From Chitinophaga sp. Cy-1792 (lineage in GTDB: Bacteria; Bacteroidota; Bacteroidia; Chitinophagales; Chitinophagaceae): DNA of 64,000 nucleotides. The position numbers and the translations under genes are program-made. The stretch is from positions 1,674,001 through 1,738,000 of the forward strand of contig NZ_VWWO01000001.1 of assembly GCF_011752935.1 (NCBI RefSeq). The letters run 5' to 3'. Below, piece by piece: positions 1 to 9,772 of the stretch. Within the stretch, counting starts at the first letter, position 1, and every line of letters starts with the position of its first letter. Under the pieces are notes generated by a model. It saw only the letters and a list, made by a program, of their open reading frames with translations. It searched no databases and was not told where the DNA came from.

Positions 1-595
1 TACCACCCACGGCAAAGATCGTTTGTTTCTCAGGCGACAGGCCGAAATATTTCACCGCGTCTTCCCTTGTAACGGCCGACTGTGTAATGTTATTTCGTAC
101 GGGGTTGCCCGTTAGTATAATTTTGTCTGCCGGGAAGAACTTATCCATCCCATCATATGCCACGCAGATTTTCTTTGCTTTCTTACCCAGGATTTTATTG
201 GATTTTCCGGCAAAGGAATTCTGTTCCTGTATCAGCGAAGGGATCCCCATTTTCTGTGCTGCTCTCAGGATAGGAAAGCTGGCATATCCGCCAACACCTA
301 CTACTGCATCCGGTTTGAACTGTTTAATTATCGCTTTTGCATGTCTTAAACTTTTCCAGATTTTGAAAGGCAGCAGGATATTTTTGAAGATATTGCTTCT
401 GTTAAATCCGGCTATTTCCAGTCCTTCGATAGGGTAGCCTGCCTGTGGCACTTTCTCCATTTCCATCTTGCCTACGGCGCCTACGAAAAGGATATTGGTA
501 TCCGGTTGAATTTTTTTCAACGCATTGGCAATAGCAATGGCCGGGAAGATATGTCCTCCGGTACCACCACCTGCTATGATAATATTGCGTTGCAT
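1..595 (-). CDS. murG: MurG, N-terminal part (cut by window edge)
   Basis: Transfers GlcNAc from UDP-GlcNAc to lipid I, giving lipid II, at the cytoplasmic face of the membrane. Only about 198 N-terminal residues are present and the C-terminal UDP-binding half lies beyond the left edge. The ATG is at 593-595. The encoded start MQRNIIIAGGGTGGHIFPA carries the glycine-rich GGGTGGH loop of MurG, followed by VGGYASFP and the QEQNSFAGK segment seen in this family. It lies 34 bp downstream of ftsW in the same orientation, the usual Bacteroidota order ftsW-murG. Identity is secure, but the end is not visible. Confidence 0.96.
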   Translation of the reverse strand, partial: MQRNIIIAGGGTGGHIFPAIAIANALKKIQPDTNILFVGAVGKMEMEKVPQAGYPIEGLEIAGFNRSNIFKNILLPFKIWKSLRHAKAIIKQFKPDAVVGVGGYASFPILRAAQKMGIPSLIQEQNSFAGKSNKILGKKAKKICVAYDGMDKFFPADKIILTGNPVRNNITQSAVTREDAVKYFGLSPEKQTIFAVGG

Positions 596-629
596 CTACT
601 GTTTTTATATGGATGTTAAAATAATATTG

Positions 630-1823
630 TTAAGCTGCAGCTTCATTCTGTGCTGCCATTACTTTCTCTAATCTTTCTCTTTCTGCCTGTTTACCTTCCA
701 TTTCTTCCACATTTCTGGCTACGCTGAGGATAATTCCAATGGCCAGACTGGTGAAGATCACGGAAGATCCGCCCATACTTACCAGTGGTAATGTTACCCC
801 TGTAACCGGGAAGAGGTGTACGTTTACCGCCATATTGGTCAGTGCCTGGATAACCAGTGTTATACTGAGTCCTACGGCGAGGAATGCCCCGAAGGCGTAC
901 GGGCATTTCCGGTAGATACGTATACTTCGCAATAGCAGCACCATATAGCAGGCCAGTATCAGGAAGGCGCCAAACAGGCCATATTCTTCTATGATGGTTG
1001 CATAGATATAATCAGAATAGGCGTGTGGCAGGAAGTTACGCTGTGTACTGTTGCCCGGACCTTTTCCCAGCATACCTCCGCCTGCGATGGCGATGTTGGC
1101 CTGCTGTACCTGGTAAGGCACTTCGGTATGGTCGTCGTTCATGAAACTGTCGATACGCTTGGACCATGTTTTAGCGCGCATTTCCATGCCTGGTAATTTG
1201 GCGATGAGGAACATCAGTCCGATCATCACCACACCTGCTGCGATCATGGCTCCCAGGAAGCGTAGCGGTACCCTGCCGATAAAGAACAGGATCATACAGC
1301 TGGCGCCTAAGAGCAGTGCGGTACTCATATTGGCCGGCATAATCAGTACGCAGATCACGCCTACCGGGATGATGATAGGTAGAAATCCTTTACGGAAATC
1401 ATCTATCACATGTTGAGATCTTGATAACTGCCTGCTTACATACATGAAGAGGGCCAGTTTAGCCACATCCGATGTCTGGAAGGTCAGGTTGATGATGGGT
1501 AAATGAATCCATCTGCTGGCGTCGTTGATATGTGATCCGAATGCCAGCGTATATACCAGCAGCGGGATAGATATCAGGAAGCCTATCTGTGCCACCCTTG
1601 AGTAAATGGTATAATTTACCCGGTGTGCAAAATAGATGATCAGCAGGCCCATCACCAATACGGAGAGCTGTTTTACGAGGTAATACTCTGTATGTCCGCC
1701 CTTTTCACGATATGCCAGTGATCCTGTAGCGCTATATACGGCCAAAAGACTCACCAGCGACAGGAAGATCACTATCGTCCAGATGACTTTATCACCTTTT
1801 GTTCTATATAGCAGATTCGTCAT
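630..1823 (-). CDS. ftsW: FtsW/RodA-family lipid II polymerase (SEDS)
   Basis: SEDS-family membrane glycosyltransferase expected to polymerise lipid II at the division septum with the class B PBP encoded upstream. The 397-residue protein is almost entirely hydrophobic, with about ten membrane segments. Recognisable SEDS pieces are the region with PYQVQQANIAIAGGGMLGKG, then the FIIEEYG-like DYIYATIIEEYG loop, and a C-terminal VTLPLVSMGGSS motif. The short cytoplasmic tail is rich in Glu and Lys. It lies between murD and murG, which argues for FtsW over RodA. ATG start at 1821-1823, 62 bp after murD. Confidence 0.95.
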   Translation of the reverse strand: MTNLLYRTKGDKVIWTIVIFLSLVSLLAVYSATGSLAYREKGGHTEYYLVKQLSVLVMGLLIIYFAHRVNYTIYSRVAQIGFLISIPLLVYTLAFGSHINDASRWIHLPIINLTFQTSDVAKLALFMYVSRQLSRSQHVIDDFRKGFLPIIIPVGVICVLIMPANMSTALLLGASCMILFFIGRVPLRFLGAMIAAGVVMIGLMFLIAKLPGMEMRAKTWSKRIDSFMNDDHTEVPYQVQQANIAIAGGGMLGKGPGNSTQRNFLPHAYSDYIYATIIEEYGLFGAFLILACYMVLLLRSIRIYRKCPYAFGAFLAVGLSITLVIQALTNMAVNVHLFPVTGVTLPLVSMGGSSVIFTSLAIGIILSVARNVEEMEGKQAERERLEKVMAAQNEAAA

Positions 1824-1885
1824 ATTTTTTACAGCAATGCTGTTTATTTCGTTTATTCGTTACTGTTACAATACCTTTTTACCCA

Positions 1886-3226
1886 TTATAACTCTCTGAC
1901 AGCATCTTTAAACTGCCGGCCCCTGTCTTCATAATTTTTGAAGAGGTCGAAGCTGGCGCATGCCGGGGAGAGTAGTACAACATCCCCTTTATCTGCCAGT
2001 TTGAGTGCGGTTACCACCGCTTCTTTCATGCTGGTGGTGCTCACCATTACCGGTGTATCATTGGATAAAGCGTCTTCAATGGGTTTATTATCTATGCCGA
2101 GGCAAACGATCGCTTTCACTTTTTCCTGTACCAGGCTACGGATGGCGCCATAGTCATTACCTTTATCAACACCACCCATGATCAGTACGATTGGTTTTTC
2201 GATGCTTTCCAGCGCAAACCATACAGAGTTTACATTGGTCGCCTTACTGTCATTGATGAAATCCACCCCTTTGACTGTGGCCACATATTCCATTCTATGT
2301 TCCAGGCTTTTGAAGGAAGTGAGGCTCTCACGGATCTTTTCCTTACGGATATCCATTGTTTTGCCTGCGATTCCTGCTGCCATGGAGTTATAGAGGTTAT
2401 GTTTTCCTTTCAGCGCGAGATCGTAAATAGAAACTATAACCGGGTCTTCGTCTACCTTTATATGCAACTGGTCGTTGTCGACATAGCCGCCGTTCTTCAG
2501 TCGTTTCATAATGGTAAAAGGTATTGATGTTGAATAAATGGGTTGCTGAGCCAGATGTTGCGTGATCTCAGGATCGTCCATGCAATAGATGAATTTGTCT
2601 TCTATTGTCTGGTTCATGGTGATTCTGAATTTGGAGGCTACATAGTTTTCCATTTTGTACTCGTAGCGATCCAGGTGATCAGGCGTAATGTTCAGCAGGA
2701 TGGCCACATCGGGTTTAAATTCCTTTATGTCATCCAGCTGAAAGCTGCTAACTTCAATCACATAATACTCCGCTGGTGCGGTGGCCACCTGGCGGGCATA
2801 GCTGATACCGATATTTCCTACCATGGCCACATTATAACCTGCGGTTTTGAAGATGTGGTAGGTAAGTGCGGTAGTCGTGCTTTTGCCGTTGCTGCCAGTG
2901 ATGGCAATAATCTTTTTACCCTTCGAAAAACGGTAGGCCAGCTCAATCTCAGAGATTACAGGTACGCCTTGTTCACGTACCTTTTTCATCAGTTCCGTTT
3001 TTTCAGGGATGCCGGGGCTTTTAACGATTTCGTCTGCACCAAGAATGATATCCCAGGAATGATGTTCCTCTTCGAATGGAATGTGGTTTACCGCCAGTTC
3101 CTGCTTATAAATGTCTTTGATTTTGCTCCCGTCAGACACAAAAACTTCATATCCCTGCTGTTTTCCCAGCAAGGCTGCTCCGATTCCGCTTTCTCCGGCT
3201 CCTAATATGATGAGTTTATGTGCCAT
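1886..3226 (-). CDS. murD: UDP-N-acetylmuramoylalanine--D-glutamate ligase
   Basis: Cytoplasmic ATP-dependent ligase adding D-glutamate to UDP-MurNAc-L-Ala. 446 residues, normal for MurD. The N-terminal Rossmann-like domain begins LIILGAGESGIG; the ATP loop GSNGKSTTT is at about 111-119; the central domain has NITPDHLDRY; the C-terminal Mur ligase domain has HRMEYV followed by NDSKATN, then LIMGGVDKG and LSPACASFD, all characteristic of MurD. It sits 42 bp downstream of mraY in the dcw operon. No anomaly seen. Confidence 0.97.
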   Translation of the reverse strand: MAHKLIILGAGESGIGAALLGKQQGYEVFVSDGSKIKDIYKQELAVNHIPFEEEHHSWDIILGADEIVKSPGIPEKTELMKKVREQGVPVISEIELAYRFSKGKKIIAITGSNGKSTTTALTYHIFKTAGYNVAMVGNIGISYARQVATAPAEYYVIEVSSFQLDDIKEFKPDVAILLNITPDHLDRYEYKMENYVASKFRITMNQTIEDKFIYCMDDPEITQHLAQQPIYSTSIPFTIMKRLKNGGYVDNDQLHIKVDEDPVIVSIYDLALKGKHNLYNSMAAGIAGKTMDIRKEKIRESLTSFKSLEHRMEYVATVKGVDFINDSKATNVNSVWFALESIEKPIVLIMGGVDKGNDYGAIRSLVQEKVKAIVCLGIDNKPIEDALSNDTPVMVSTTSMKEAVVTALKLADKGDVVLLSPACASFDLFKNYEDRGRQFKDAVREL

Positions 3227-3268
3227 TTCGTTTAGTCTTCTACGTTATTTTTAATTGTTAATTGTTGT

Positions 3269-4528
3269 TTATCTCATTTTCAGTGTTGCAATAGCGAATA
3301 CCACACACATGATGGTAACGATCCAGAAGCGCACTGATATTTTACTTTCGTGATACCCTAATTTCTGGTAGTGGTGGTGCAGCGGTGACATCTTCAGTAA
3401 ACGTCTTCCTTCACCATATTTCTTTTTAGTGTATTTAAAGTAAGATACCTGTACCATTACAGATACCAGTTCTACCAGGAATACACCACAGAAGATCGGT
3501 ATCAGCAGCTCTTTACGAACGATGAAAGCCAGCGAGGCGATAATACCACCGATGGCCAGTGAGCCCGTATCTCCCATAAATACCTGCGCCGGGTAAGCGT
3601 TATACCAAAGGAACCCGACACATGCCCCTACGAATGCCGCAATGAAAATAGACAGCTCGCCGAGGTTCGGTATATACATTACATTCAGGTATTCTGCAAA
3701 CTGGATATTACCTGACACATAGGCAAAAACACCAAGTCCCACGCCTATAATACCTGATACCCCCGTTGCTAGCCCATCAAGTCCGTCCGTTAGGTTGGCG
3801 CCGTTTGACACTGCCGTTATAACGAAGATCACAATGAGTATATAGATAGCCCAGGTATATTTTTCAGCACCAGGGATCCAGGAGATCAGTTTTGCGTAAT
3901 TGAACTCATGGTTCTTTACAAAAGGAATGGTGGTGATCGGCGTTTTAACATCTGCAAAGCGTTGACCGTCGCGGGTTACACGCTCAGGATGGTTTTTTAC
4001 GCGTCTTTCATAAGGAGCAATTTTATTGGCGCCCATTACCTCACGACTTACCACCACATCATTATTGAAGTAAAGCGTACAGCCTACAATCAGGCCCAGA
4101 CCAATCTGTCCGAGGATTTTAAACCTGCCTGCCAGTCCTTCTTTATTCTTTTTAAATACTTTGATATAGTCGTCCAGGAAGCCGATTAATCCCAGCCATA
4201 CGGTGCTGATCAGCATCAACCAGATATAAACATTTGCCACCTGTGCAAATAAAAGCGTAGGAATTACAATGGCAGAAAGAATGATGAGGCCTCCCATGGT
4301 AGGAGTACCTTTTTTGGAATTCTCTCCCTGCAGGCCCAGTTCACGGATAGTTTCACCGATCTGTTTGCGTTGCAGGAGTCTGATAATACGTTTACCTAAA
4401 AGCAGGGATATCACCAGCGACAGCAACAGGGCCATCGTTACACGGAAGGTGATATACTGGAACATACCACCACCAATGATGCTGATGTTGAATTGTGATT
4501 TCAGGTAATTTAAAAAATAATATAACAT
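3269..4528 (-). CDS. mraY: Phospho-MurNAc-pentapeptide translocase MraY
   Basis: Integral membrane enzyme that moves phospho-MurNAc-pentapeptide from UDP to undecaprenyl phosphate, forming lipid I. Family signatures: KKGTPTMGG near residue 72, the catalytic Asp pair in GFLDDYIK (119-120), [12 protein letters not shown], and the C-terminal [10 protein letters not shown]. At 419 residues it is about 60 longer than the roughly 360-residue proteobacterial enzymes. The extra length is a polar stretch at about 160-225, between two membrane segments, containing several Arg and Lys residues. A 106-bp gap separates it from murE; murF, often found there in other phyla, is absent. Confidence 0.96.
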   Translation of the reverse strand: MLYYFLNYLKSQFNISIIGGGMFQYITFRVTMALLLSLVISLLLGKRIIRLLQRKQIGETIRELGLQGENSKKGTPTMGGLIILSAIVIPTLLFAQVANVYIWLMLISTVWLGLIGFLDDYIKVFKKNKEGLAGRFKILGQIGLGLIVGCTLYFNNDVVVSREVMGANKIAPYERRVKNHPERVTRDGQRFADVKTPITTIPFVKNHEFNYAKLISWIPGAEKYTWAIYILIVIFVITAVSNGANLTDGLDGLATGVSGIIGVGLGVFAYVSGNIQFAEYLNVMYIPNLGELSIFIAAFVGACVGFLWYNAYPAQVFMGDTGSLAIGGIIASLAFIVRKELLIPIFCGVFLVELVSVMVQVSYFKYTKKKYGEGRRLLKMSPLHHHYQKLGYHESKISVRFWIVTIMCVVFAIATLKMR

Positions 4529-4634
4529 ATATAGTTTTAGTCGTACCTGTTATGCGTTGCCATTGACCGCACAACCGGTGGTATTAAGTCATTGAGTTAT
4601 TAAAATTGCTATCAACCGCACGTTGTCTCTTTCC

Positions 4635-6101
4635 TTATTTTTCCAGTTGCTGCATCATTTCATGCAATACCTGTTTATCATCGAACGGGTGTTTCACGCC
4701 GTGGATTTCCTGGTATTTTTCGTGTCCTTTACCGGCAACGAGAATGATATCTTCTTTACCGGCAAGGGCGATTGCTGTTCTTATCGCTTCTTTTCTGTCT
4801 ACGATAGACAATGCTTTTTTACGAAGATGAACAGGTATACCTGCCTGCATCTGTTCGATGATGGCATTGGGATCTTCAGAGCGCGGGTTATCGGAAGTAA
4901 GGATCACGCGATCTGAACTTTCCACTGCCACATCAGCCATGATAGGGCGTTTGGCGGTATCTCTGTCGCCTCCGCAGCCAACAACGGTAATCAGTTGTTC
5001 ATTGCCTTTGCGCAGGTTTTTAATGGTAGCCAGTACATTTTTCAGTGCATCCGGCGTATGAGCATAATCAACAATAGCGATGATCTGGTCTTTGTCGGAG
5101 ATGAAGTAGTCGAATCTGCCTTCAGCGCCACGGATATCACTAAGTGCCTGCAATACGTCTGATTTATCCTGTCCGAGTAATACTGCCGCGCCATATACGG
5201 CGAGCAGGTTGTAGGCATTGAATTCACCGATGAGGCGGAAATGAACTTCCGTGTCGTCGATCATCATGATTAATCCTGTCAGGTTGTTTTCCAGGATTTT
5301 GCCTTTGAAGTCGGCCAGTGTATGCAGACTATAAGTTGCCTTTTTTGCTTTGGTATTTTGCAGCATGACGTTACCTCTTTTATCATCGAGGTTGGTGAGT
5401 GCAAAAGCCGAAGCTGGCAGGTTATCAAAGAACGATTTCTTTACGCGGATGTATTCGTCGAAGGTTTTATGGTAGTCCAGGTGATCATGTGTGATATTGC
5501 TGAACAGTCCGCCGGCGAAATGTAATCCTGCGATACGTTGCTGATGTATAGCGTGTGAGCTTACTTCAATGAAAGCGTAGGCGCAACCTTCGTTTACCAT
5601 CTGGGCCAGCAGTGCGTTGAGACTGATAGGATCAGGGGTGGTATGCGTAGAAGGTATAACGGTATCGCCTATCTGGTTTTGTACAGTAGACAGTAGACCG
5701 CAGTGGTAGCCCAGTTTTGTAAAGAGGCGGAATAAGAGGGTAGCGATGGTTGTTTTACCATTGGTACCTGTTACGCCTACCAGTTTCAGGTGTTGCGACG
5801 GGTTATCATAGAAGTGACCTGCTATGATACCGCTGGCTGCGGCGCTGTCTTTCACCTGTACATAGGTGATATTGTCTGCCATTGTTTCGGGCAGATCTTC
5901 ACAGATGACAGCGGTGGCACCCTGGCTGATGGCTTTCCCGATGAATTGGTGTCCATCAACGTGGACGCCTTTAACAGCGATGAAGGCATCATTTTTTCCG
6001 ATTGCTCTTGAGTCAATAGCCAGCGCGTTCACGGGAATGTCAGTATTTCCGTGAACGGCCTGAATGCTTACGTTGTATAATATGTCGCGCAGCGTCTTCA
6101 T
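4635..6101 (-). CDS. murE: UDP-MurNAc-tripeptide ligase MurE (meso-DAP type)
   Basis: Adds the third stem-peptide residue to UDP-MurNAc-L-Ala-D-Glu. 488 residues. N-terminal uridine-binding part with AIDSRAI; P-loop TGTNGKTT at about 111-118; central NITHDHLDYH; C-terminal domain with GRFD and VDYAHTPDAL. The substrate loop reads TSDNPR, and the DNPR motif is established as the signature of enzymes using meso-diaminopimelate rather than lysine, so the wall is predicted to be DAP-type. Its ATG (6099-6101) directly abuts the stop codon of the upstream PBP gene, indicating tight translational coupling. Confidence 0.96.
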   Translation of the reverse strand: MKTLRDILYNVSIQAVHGNTDIPVNALAIDSRAIGKNDAFIAVKGVHVDGHQFIGKAISQGATAVICEDLPETMADNITYVQVKDSAAASGIIAGHFYDNPSQHLKLVGVTGTNGKTTIATLLFRLFTKLGYHCGLLSTVQNQIGDTVIPSTHTTPDPISLNALLAQMVNEGCAYAFIEVSSHAIHQQRIAGLHFAGGLFSNITHDHLDYHKTFDEYIRVKKSFFDNLPASAFALTNLDDKRGNVMLQNTKAKKATYSLHTLADFKGKILENNLTGLIMMIDDTEVHFRLIGEFNAYNLLAVYGAAVLLGQDKSDVLQALSDIRGAEGRFDYFISDKDQIIAIVDYAHTPDALKNVLATIKNLRKGNEQLITVVGCGGDRDTAKRPIMADVAVESSDRVILTSDNPRSEDPNAIIEQMQAGIPVHLRKKALSIVDRKEAIRTAIALAGKEDIILVAGKGHEKYQEIHGVKHPFDDKQVLHEMMQQLEK

Positions 6102-8207
6102 CTAGCTCAGTTCTATTACGATAGTTTGTTCTGTTCCGATTTTTGTTCCGCCGGGGAGTGATTGTGTTTTCACTTTTCCGGCACCTTTGATGACAACACG
6201 GAGGCCTGCATTTTCGAGCAGGTACAGTGCGTCTTTGAGTCCCATTCCGGTAACATCCGGTACAGCGCCTTTAGGTTGGGCTACTGTTTCGAAGTTTACC
6301 TTTTTATTTTCCACATTGGCGCTTACCCAGGTGTTTCGGGCGGGGGTACTGGCTGCGGGGAGCTGGAGTGCAGAGAGGATGGTGTTCCAGTCTGCTCCTT
6401 TTCCGTTTTTCATGGCGATGGTAGAATCCAGTTGCAGGGTTGCCTGCATAGGGGATTGTTTTTCAACGGCCATGGCGAAGAGGCGGTCGGCCACTTCTCT
6501 GAACACAGGACCCGCCACACTGGCTCCATAGAAGCGCAGCGCATGCGGTTTATTTTTAATTACTACTACACAAGTATACTGGGGATCATTTGCCGGGAAA
6601 TAACCTGCGAATGAAGCCTGGTATATTTTATCAGCATAGCCCCGGCTGCCGTTGGCAACGAGGGCTGTACCTGTTTTTCCTGCGAAGGTGTAGTATTGGC
6701 TCTGCAGTTTTCTGGCAGTGCCGTTGGTGACTACACCTGCGAGCATTTGCCGGACCTGGGAGAGTGTGCTTTTGGAGCATATGCTGTCCAGTACGACTGT
6801 TGGCTCAAATTGTTTGACTACCTGTCCGTATTCCATGATGGAGTTGACGAGGTAGGGTTTCATCATTTTCCCGTTGTTGGCTACAGCGTTGTAGAGCATG
6901 CATGTTTGCAGCGGGCTGACGAGTACTTCATAACCGAAGGCCATCCATGGGAGGGTGGTATTGGACCAGGTTCTGGAGTTGGTGTTTTTGATCACCGGGT
7001 GTCCTTCCCCTATGAGGTCTATACCTGTAATCTGGTCGAGCTTTAGTTTTTTCAGGTGGCCGACGAAATTATTCGGTTGTTTAGAATAGAATTGAACGGC
7101 GAGTTTGGCCATACCTACATTTGAACTGAGTTCGAATGCGTGTTTAACAGTTACGTTTTGCGGACCTGGGTGAGGTTCGGAGTCGAAAACTGTTCTGCGG
7201 CCTACTTTCCATTTACCGCCGTCCATGTTTACCATGGTATTCATGGTGGCGAATTTATCTTCCAGCACAGAGATGACGGTGGCCAGTTTAAAAACGGATC
7301 CTGGTTCACCTACCTGCAGTGCGTAGTTCATATCTTCCCAATAGCTGCCATCGGTGGCCTTTCCGAGGTTGGCGATGGCTTTTATTTTTCCTGTTTTCAC
7401 TTCCATGAGGATACAGGTACCGTGTTCCGCTTCGTTTTGTGTCATCATGTTCATGAGTGCGGTTTCCACGATATCCTGCATATTCACGTCGATGGTGGTA
7501 ACGATATCCCGGCCGTTTTCCGGTTCGATATCGTATCCTTCAACAGGAACATAGGTACCGCCGGCTATTCGTCTCATGAGACGTTTACCGGTGACACCTT
7601 TGAGGTAATCGTCGTAGGTTCTTTCGAGGCCTACGCTTTGTGAGTTGGCACGTGCCAGTCCGATGGTTCTGTTGGCGAGTAATTTAAAGGGGTTGATACG
7701 TTTGCTTTTTGTTTCAGCGATCATACCACCTTTATTTTTCCCTAGCCTGAACATGGGGAATTGGCGCATTGCCTGGTATTGGTTGAACGGTACATCTCTT
7801 TTAAGGAGGAAGTAGCGGTCTTTTGATTTATAGCCTTCTTTCAGCAGGTTTTTATATTCTGCGTCGGAGCGGTCATTAAACATTTGCGAGAGGCAGAGGG
7901 AGAGGGAGTCCAGGTTTTCGCGGAATACTCTTCCTTGTTTGTCTCTGAGTCCGTCGGCTGCAAAATCTATTCTGATATCGAAATAGGGGATAGAAGTTGA
8001 AAGCATTCTACCTTCTTCAGAATAGATGGTACCTCTGTCTGCGTCGAGGGCTACGTAGCGGGTATGCAGGCTGTCTGCGATACTGCGCCAGTAGGCACCC
8101 TGAACGTTCTGGATGTAAAAGATCTTAGCCAGGATAGCGACGCCGAACAGCGCCATGCCTATCAGGCACAGATACACTCGCCACAATATGTCTTTTTTTA
8201 CATCCAC
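6102..8207 (-). CDS. ftsI: Class B penicillin-binding protein with PASTA domain (FtsI-like)
   Basis: Septal DD-transpeptidase that crosslinks the lipid II polymer made by FtsW. 701 residues: a membrane anchor at about 10-32, a PBP dimerisation domain, then the transpeptidase domain with catalytic S304-V-F-K307, SSN at 361-363 and KTGTA at 511. A single PASTA repeat occupies about 645-701, starting VPDVTGMGLKDAL and containing a GTKIGTEQ segment. A C-terminal PASTA domain is common in Bacteroidota FtsI. The gene stands between ftsL and murE; a 157-bp gap upstream is occupied by a branched inverted-repeat element. Confidence 0.95.
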   Translation of the reverse strand: MDVKKDILWRVYLCLIGMALFGVAILAKIFYIQNVQGAYWRSIADSLHTRYVALDADRGTIYSEEGRMLSTSIPYFDIRIDFAADGLRDKQGRVFRENLDSLSLCLSQMFNDRSDAEYKNLLKEGYKSKDRYFLLKRDVPFNQYQAMRQFPMFRLGKNKGGMIAETKSKRINPFKLLANRTIGLARANSQSVGLERTYDDYLKGVTGKRLMRRIAGGTYVPVEGYDIEPENGRDIVTTIDVNMQDIVETALMNMMTQNEAEHGTCILMEVKTGKIKAIANLGKATDGSYWEDMNYALQVGEPGSVFKLATVISVLEDKFATMNTMVNMDGGKWKVGRRTVFDSEPHPGPQNVTVKHAFELSSNVGMAKLAVQFYSKQPNNFVGHLKKLKLDQITGIDLIGEGHPVIKNTNSRTWSNTTLPWMAFGYEVLVSPLQTCMLYNAVANNGKMMKPYLVNSIMEYGQVVKQFEPTVVLDSICSKSTLSQVRQMLAGVVTNGTARKLQSQYYTFAGKTGTALVANGSRGYADKIYQASFAGYFPANDPQYTCVVVIKNKPHALRFYGASVAGPVFREVADRLFAMAVEKQSPMQATLQLDSTIAMKNGKGADWNTILSALQLPAASTPARNTWVSANVENKKVNFETVAQPKGAVPDVTGMGLKDALYLLENAGLRVVIKGAGKVKTQSLPGGTKIGTEQTIVIELS

Positions 8208-8257
8208 TTTTTTGTTGTTTTTCTCCCTCAGTTAGGTGGGGGAGAGATATAAGGTAT

Positions 8258-8354
8258 GATACCTGATACTGGCGGTTTTATTGAGATGCTTGCCATAAAA
8301 GTTTTACCAGCATCCCCGTCCGCAGCAGTTAGCGGGCGGGCAGTATCAGGTATC
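8258..8354. repeat. 97-bp branched inverted-repeat element in the ftsL-ftsI gap
   Basis: The element is closed by a perfect 14-bp inverted repeat, GATACCTGATACTG at 8258-8271 and its complement at 8341-8354. Inside are a GATGCT/AGCATC stem (8285-8290 with 8309-8314) and a 9-bp GC-rich stem (8315-8323 with 8332-8340, one G-T pair on the plus strand, which becomes an A-C mismatch on the coding minus strand). It could fold as a three-way junction. It fills most of the 157-bp gap between ftsL and ftsI. It may be a small non-autonomous repeat or a structured RNA in the dcw transcript; no target-site duplication is obvious. Confidence 0.6.
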
Positions 8355-8364
8355 AAGGTGTTAA

Positions 8365-8742
8365 TCATTTTTCGTTATTATTTTTCAGTACAATTTTTCG
8401 AGGCGGGGAGCTAAGTTGTTTTAGTCCCAGCTGTTCTACAGATTTACTGACTTCACTCATTTTGCTTCTGAACATGAGCTCACTCTTCACGTTGATGTAT
8501 TCCCACTTGAGCTCTTTAATTTCTTTACTGAGCTGGTTGATGCGTCTGATTCGTTTTTCTGCGAGGTGGCTGTTGGCGATATAAACCAGCGCCAGGGCGG
8601 CGAGGAACAGGATACGGGGCATGTTCTGTACCAACATGGTGTAGTTGATACGGAGCCGCCATTCTTTTTTAGGTTCCGATAAGGGTGATTCTTCCGTTAT
8701 CGGTTCTTCCTGAATTTTGTCGATAATTTCTTCCTCTGCCAC
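8365..8742 (-). CDS. FtsL-like bitopic division protein
   Basis: Small protein of 125 residues in the ftsL position between rsmH and ftsI. A charged, Glu-rich cytoplasmic N-terminus (about 1-40) is followed by one membrane segment (about 42-57, ILFLAALALVYIA) and a periplasmic heptad-rich helix (about 60-105) suited to a coiled coil with a DivIC/FtsB partner. FtsL proteins diverge strongly, so the assignment depends on topology and position rather than on a conserved motif. It would help recruit the FtsW/FtsI pair to the septum. RsmH is 107 bp upstream. Confidence 0.8.
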   Translation of the reverse strand: MAEEEIIDKIQEEPITEESPLSEPKKEWRLRINYTMLVQNMPRILFLAALALVYIANSHLAEKRIRRINQLSKEIKELKWEYINVKSELMFRSKMSEVSKSVEQLGLKQLSSPPRKIVLKNNNEK

Positions 8743-8849
8743 GCTATGCTTTTTTAGAATTACGAAATTGGACAGACAATGATGCCATCAATAATCAGCA
8801 AGCAAATCACGGTGAATAGGAATGATAGGATCTGAGCCGGAGGGCCGTG

Positions 8850-9761
8850 CTACAGGTTCTTTTCGGCTACGCGCAGTTTTGCGCTTCTTGATCTGCTGTT
8901 GACTTTCAGTTCTGCGTCGCTGGCTGTAACCGGTTTTTTAGTAATTAATTTGAACAATTTAGGGGGTGTTACCTTACCAAACGGATCATCCTGTGCTTCC
9001 TCGAAACTGCCAGATTTCATAAAGTTTTTAACCAGTCTGTCTTCCAGCGAGTGGAAGGTGATGATAGCGAGACGTCCGCCAGGTTTGAGTACTTCGGCCG
9101 ATTGGGCCAGTAAATCTTTCAGTGCGCCCAGTTCATCATTAACGGCTATACGCAGGGCCTGGAAAACCTGGGCCAGATATTTCTGCGGATTACCTTTTAC
9201 GATAGGCTGTATTACAGATTTGAACTCTGCAATAGTGCGCATGGGGTGTGTTTTTCTGTTCTTCACGATGGTCTGTGCCAGTGTTTTGGAGTTTGTTACT
9301 TCTCCATATTCCTGGAACATGAGATGTAGTTTGGCTTCGGACCAGGTTGCCAGCAGCTGGGCTGCCGTAAAATCTGTTCTGGTGTCCATTCGCATGTCCA
9401 GATCACCGTCGAATCGGATACTGAAACCTCTTTCAGCGGTGTCGAACTGATGTGATGAAACGCCGAGATCGGCCAGTACACCGTCAACAAGTTCTGCTTT
9501 ATGTAACCTCAGGAATCGTTGCATATGCCTGAAGTTCTGTTGTACAAAAGTTACGCGGTCGTCTATAATTCTGTTACGATAGGCATCCTCATCCTGATCA
9601 AATACTATCAGTCTGCCGTTTGCGTTCAGTTTCTCCAGTATGGCTCTTGAATGTCCTCCGCCTCCAAACGTTGCGTCCACATATGTCCCTGACGGATTAA
9701 TGTTCAGCCCTTCCGTTGTTTCCTGCAGCAGAACGGGTAAATGATATTGCTGTTCGCCCAT
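8850..9761 (-). CDS. rsmH: 16S rRNA (cytosine(1402)-N4)-methyltransferase RsmH
   Basis: SAM-dependent methyltransferase for N4 of C1402 in 16S rRNA (formerly MraW). 303 residues, typical. The SAM loop VDATFGGGGHS is at about 28-38, followed by VFDQDEDA, the LADLGVSSHQFD segment, and later RLAIITFHSLEDRLVK, the family's C-terminal signature. The C-terminus ends in a basic SRSRSAKLRVAEK stretch. It starts 11 bp after mraZ and is plainly cotranscribed with it. No anomaly seen. Confidence 0.97.
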   Translation of the reverse strand: MGEQQYHLPVLLQETTEGLNINPSGTYVDATFGGGGHSRAILEKLNANGRLIVFDQDEDAYRNRIIDDRVTFVQQNFRHMQRFLRLHKAELVDGVLADLGVSSHQFDTAERGFSIRFDGDLDMRMDTRTDFTAAQLLATWSEAKLHLMFQEYGEVTNSKTLAQTIVKNRKTHPMRTIAEFKSVIQPIVKGNPQKYLAQVFQALRIAVNDELGALKDLLAQSAEVLKPGGRLAIITFHSLEDRLVKNFMKSGSFEEAQDDPFGKVTPPKLFKLITKKPVTASDAELKVNSRSRSAKLRVAEKNL

Positions 9762-9772
9762 ATGCTACAGAT

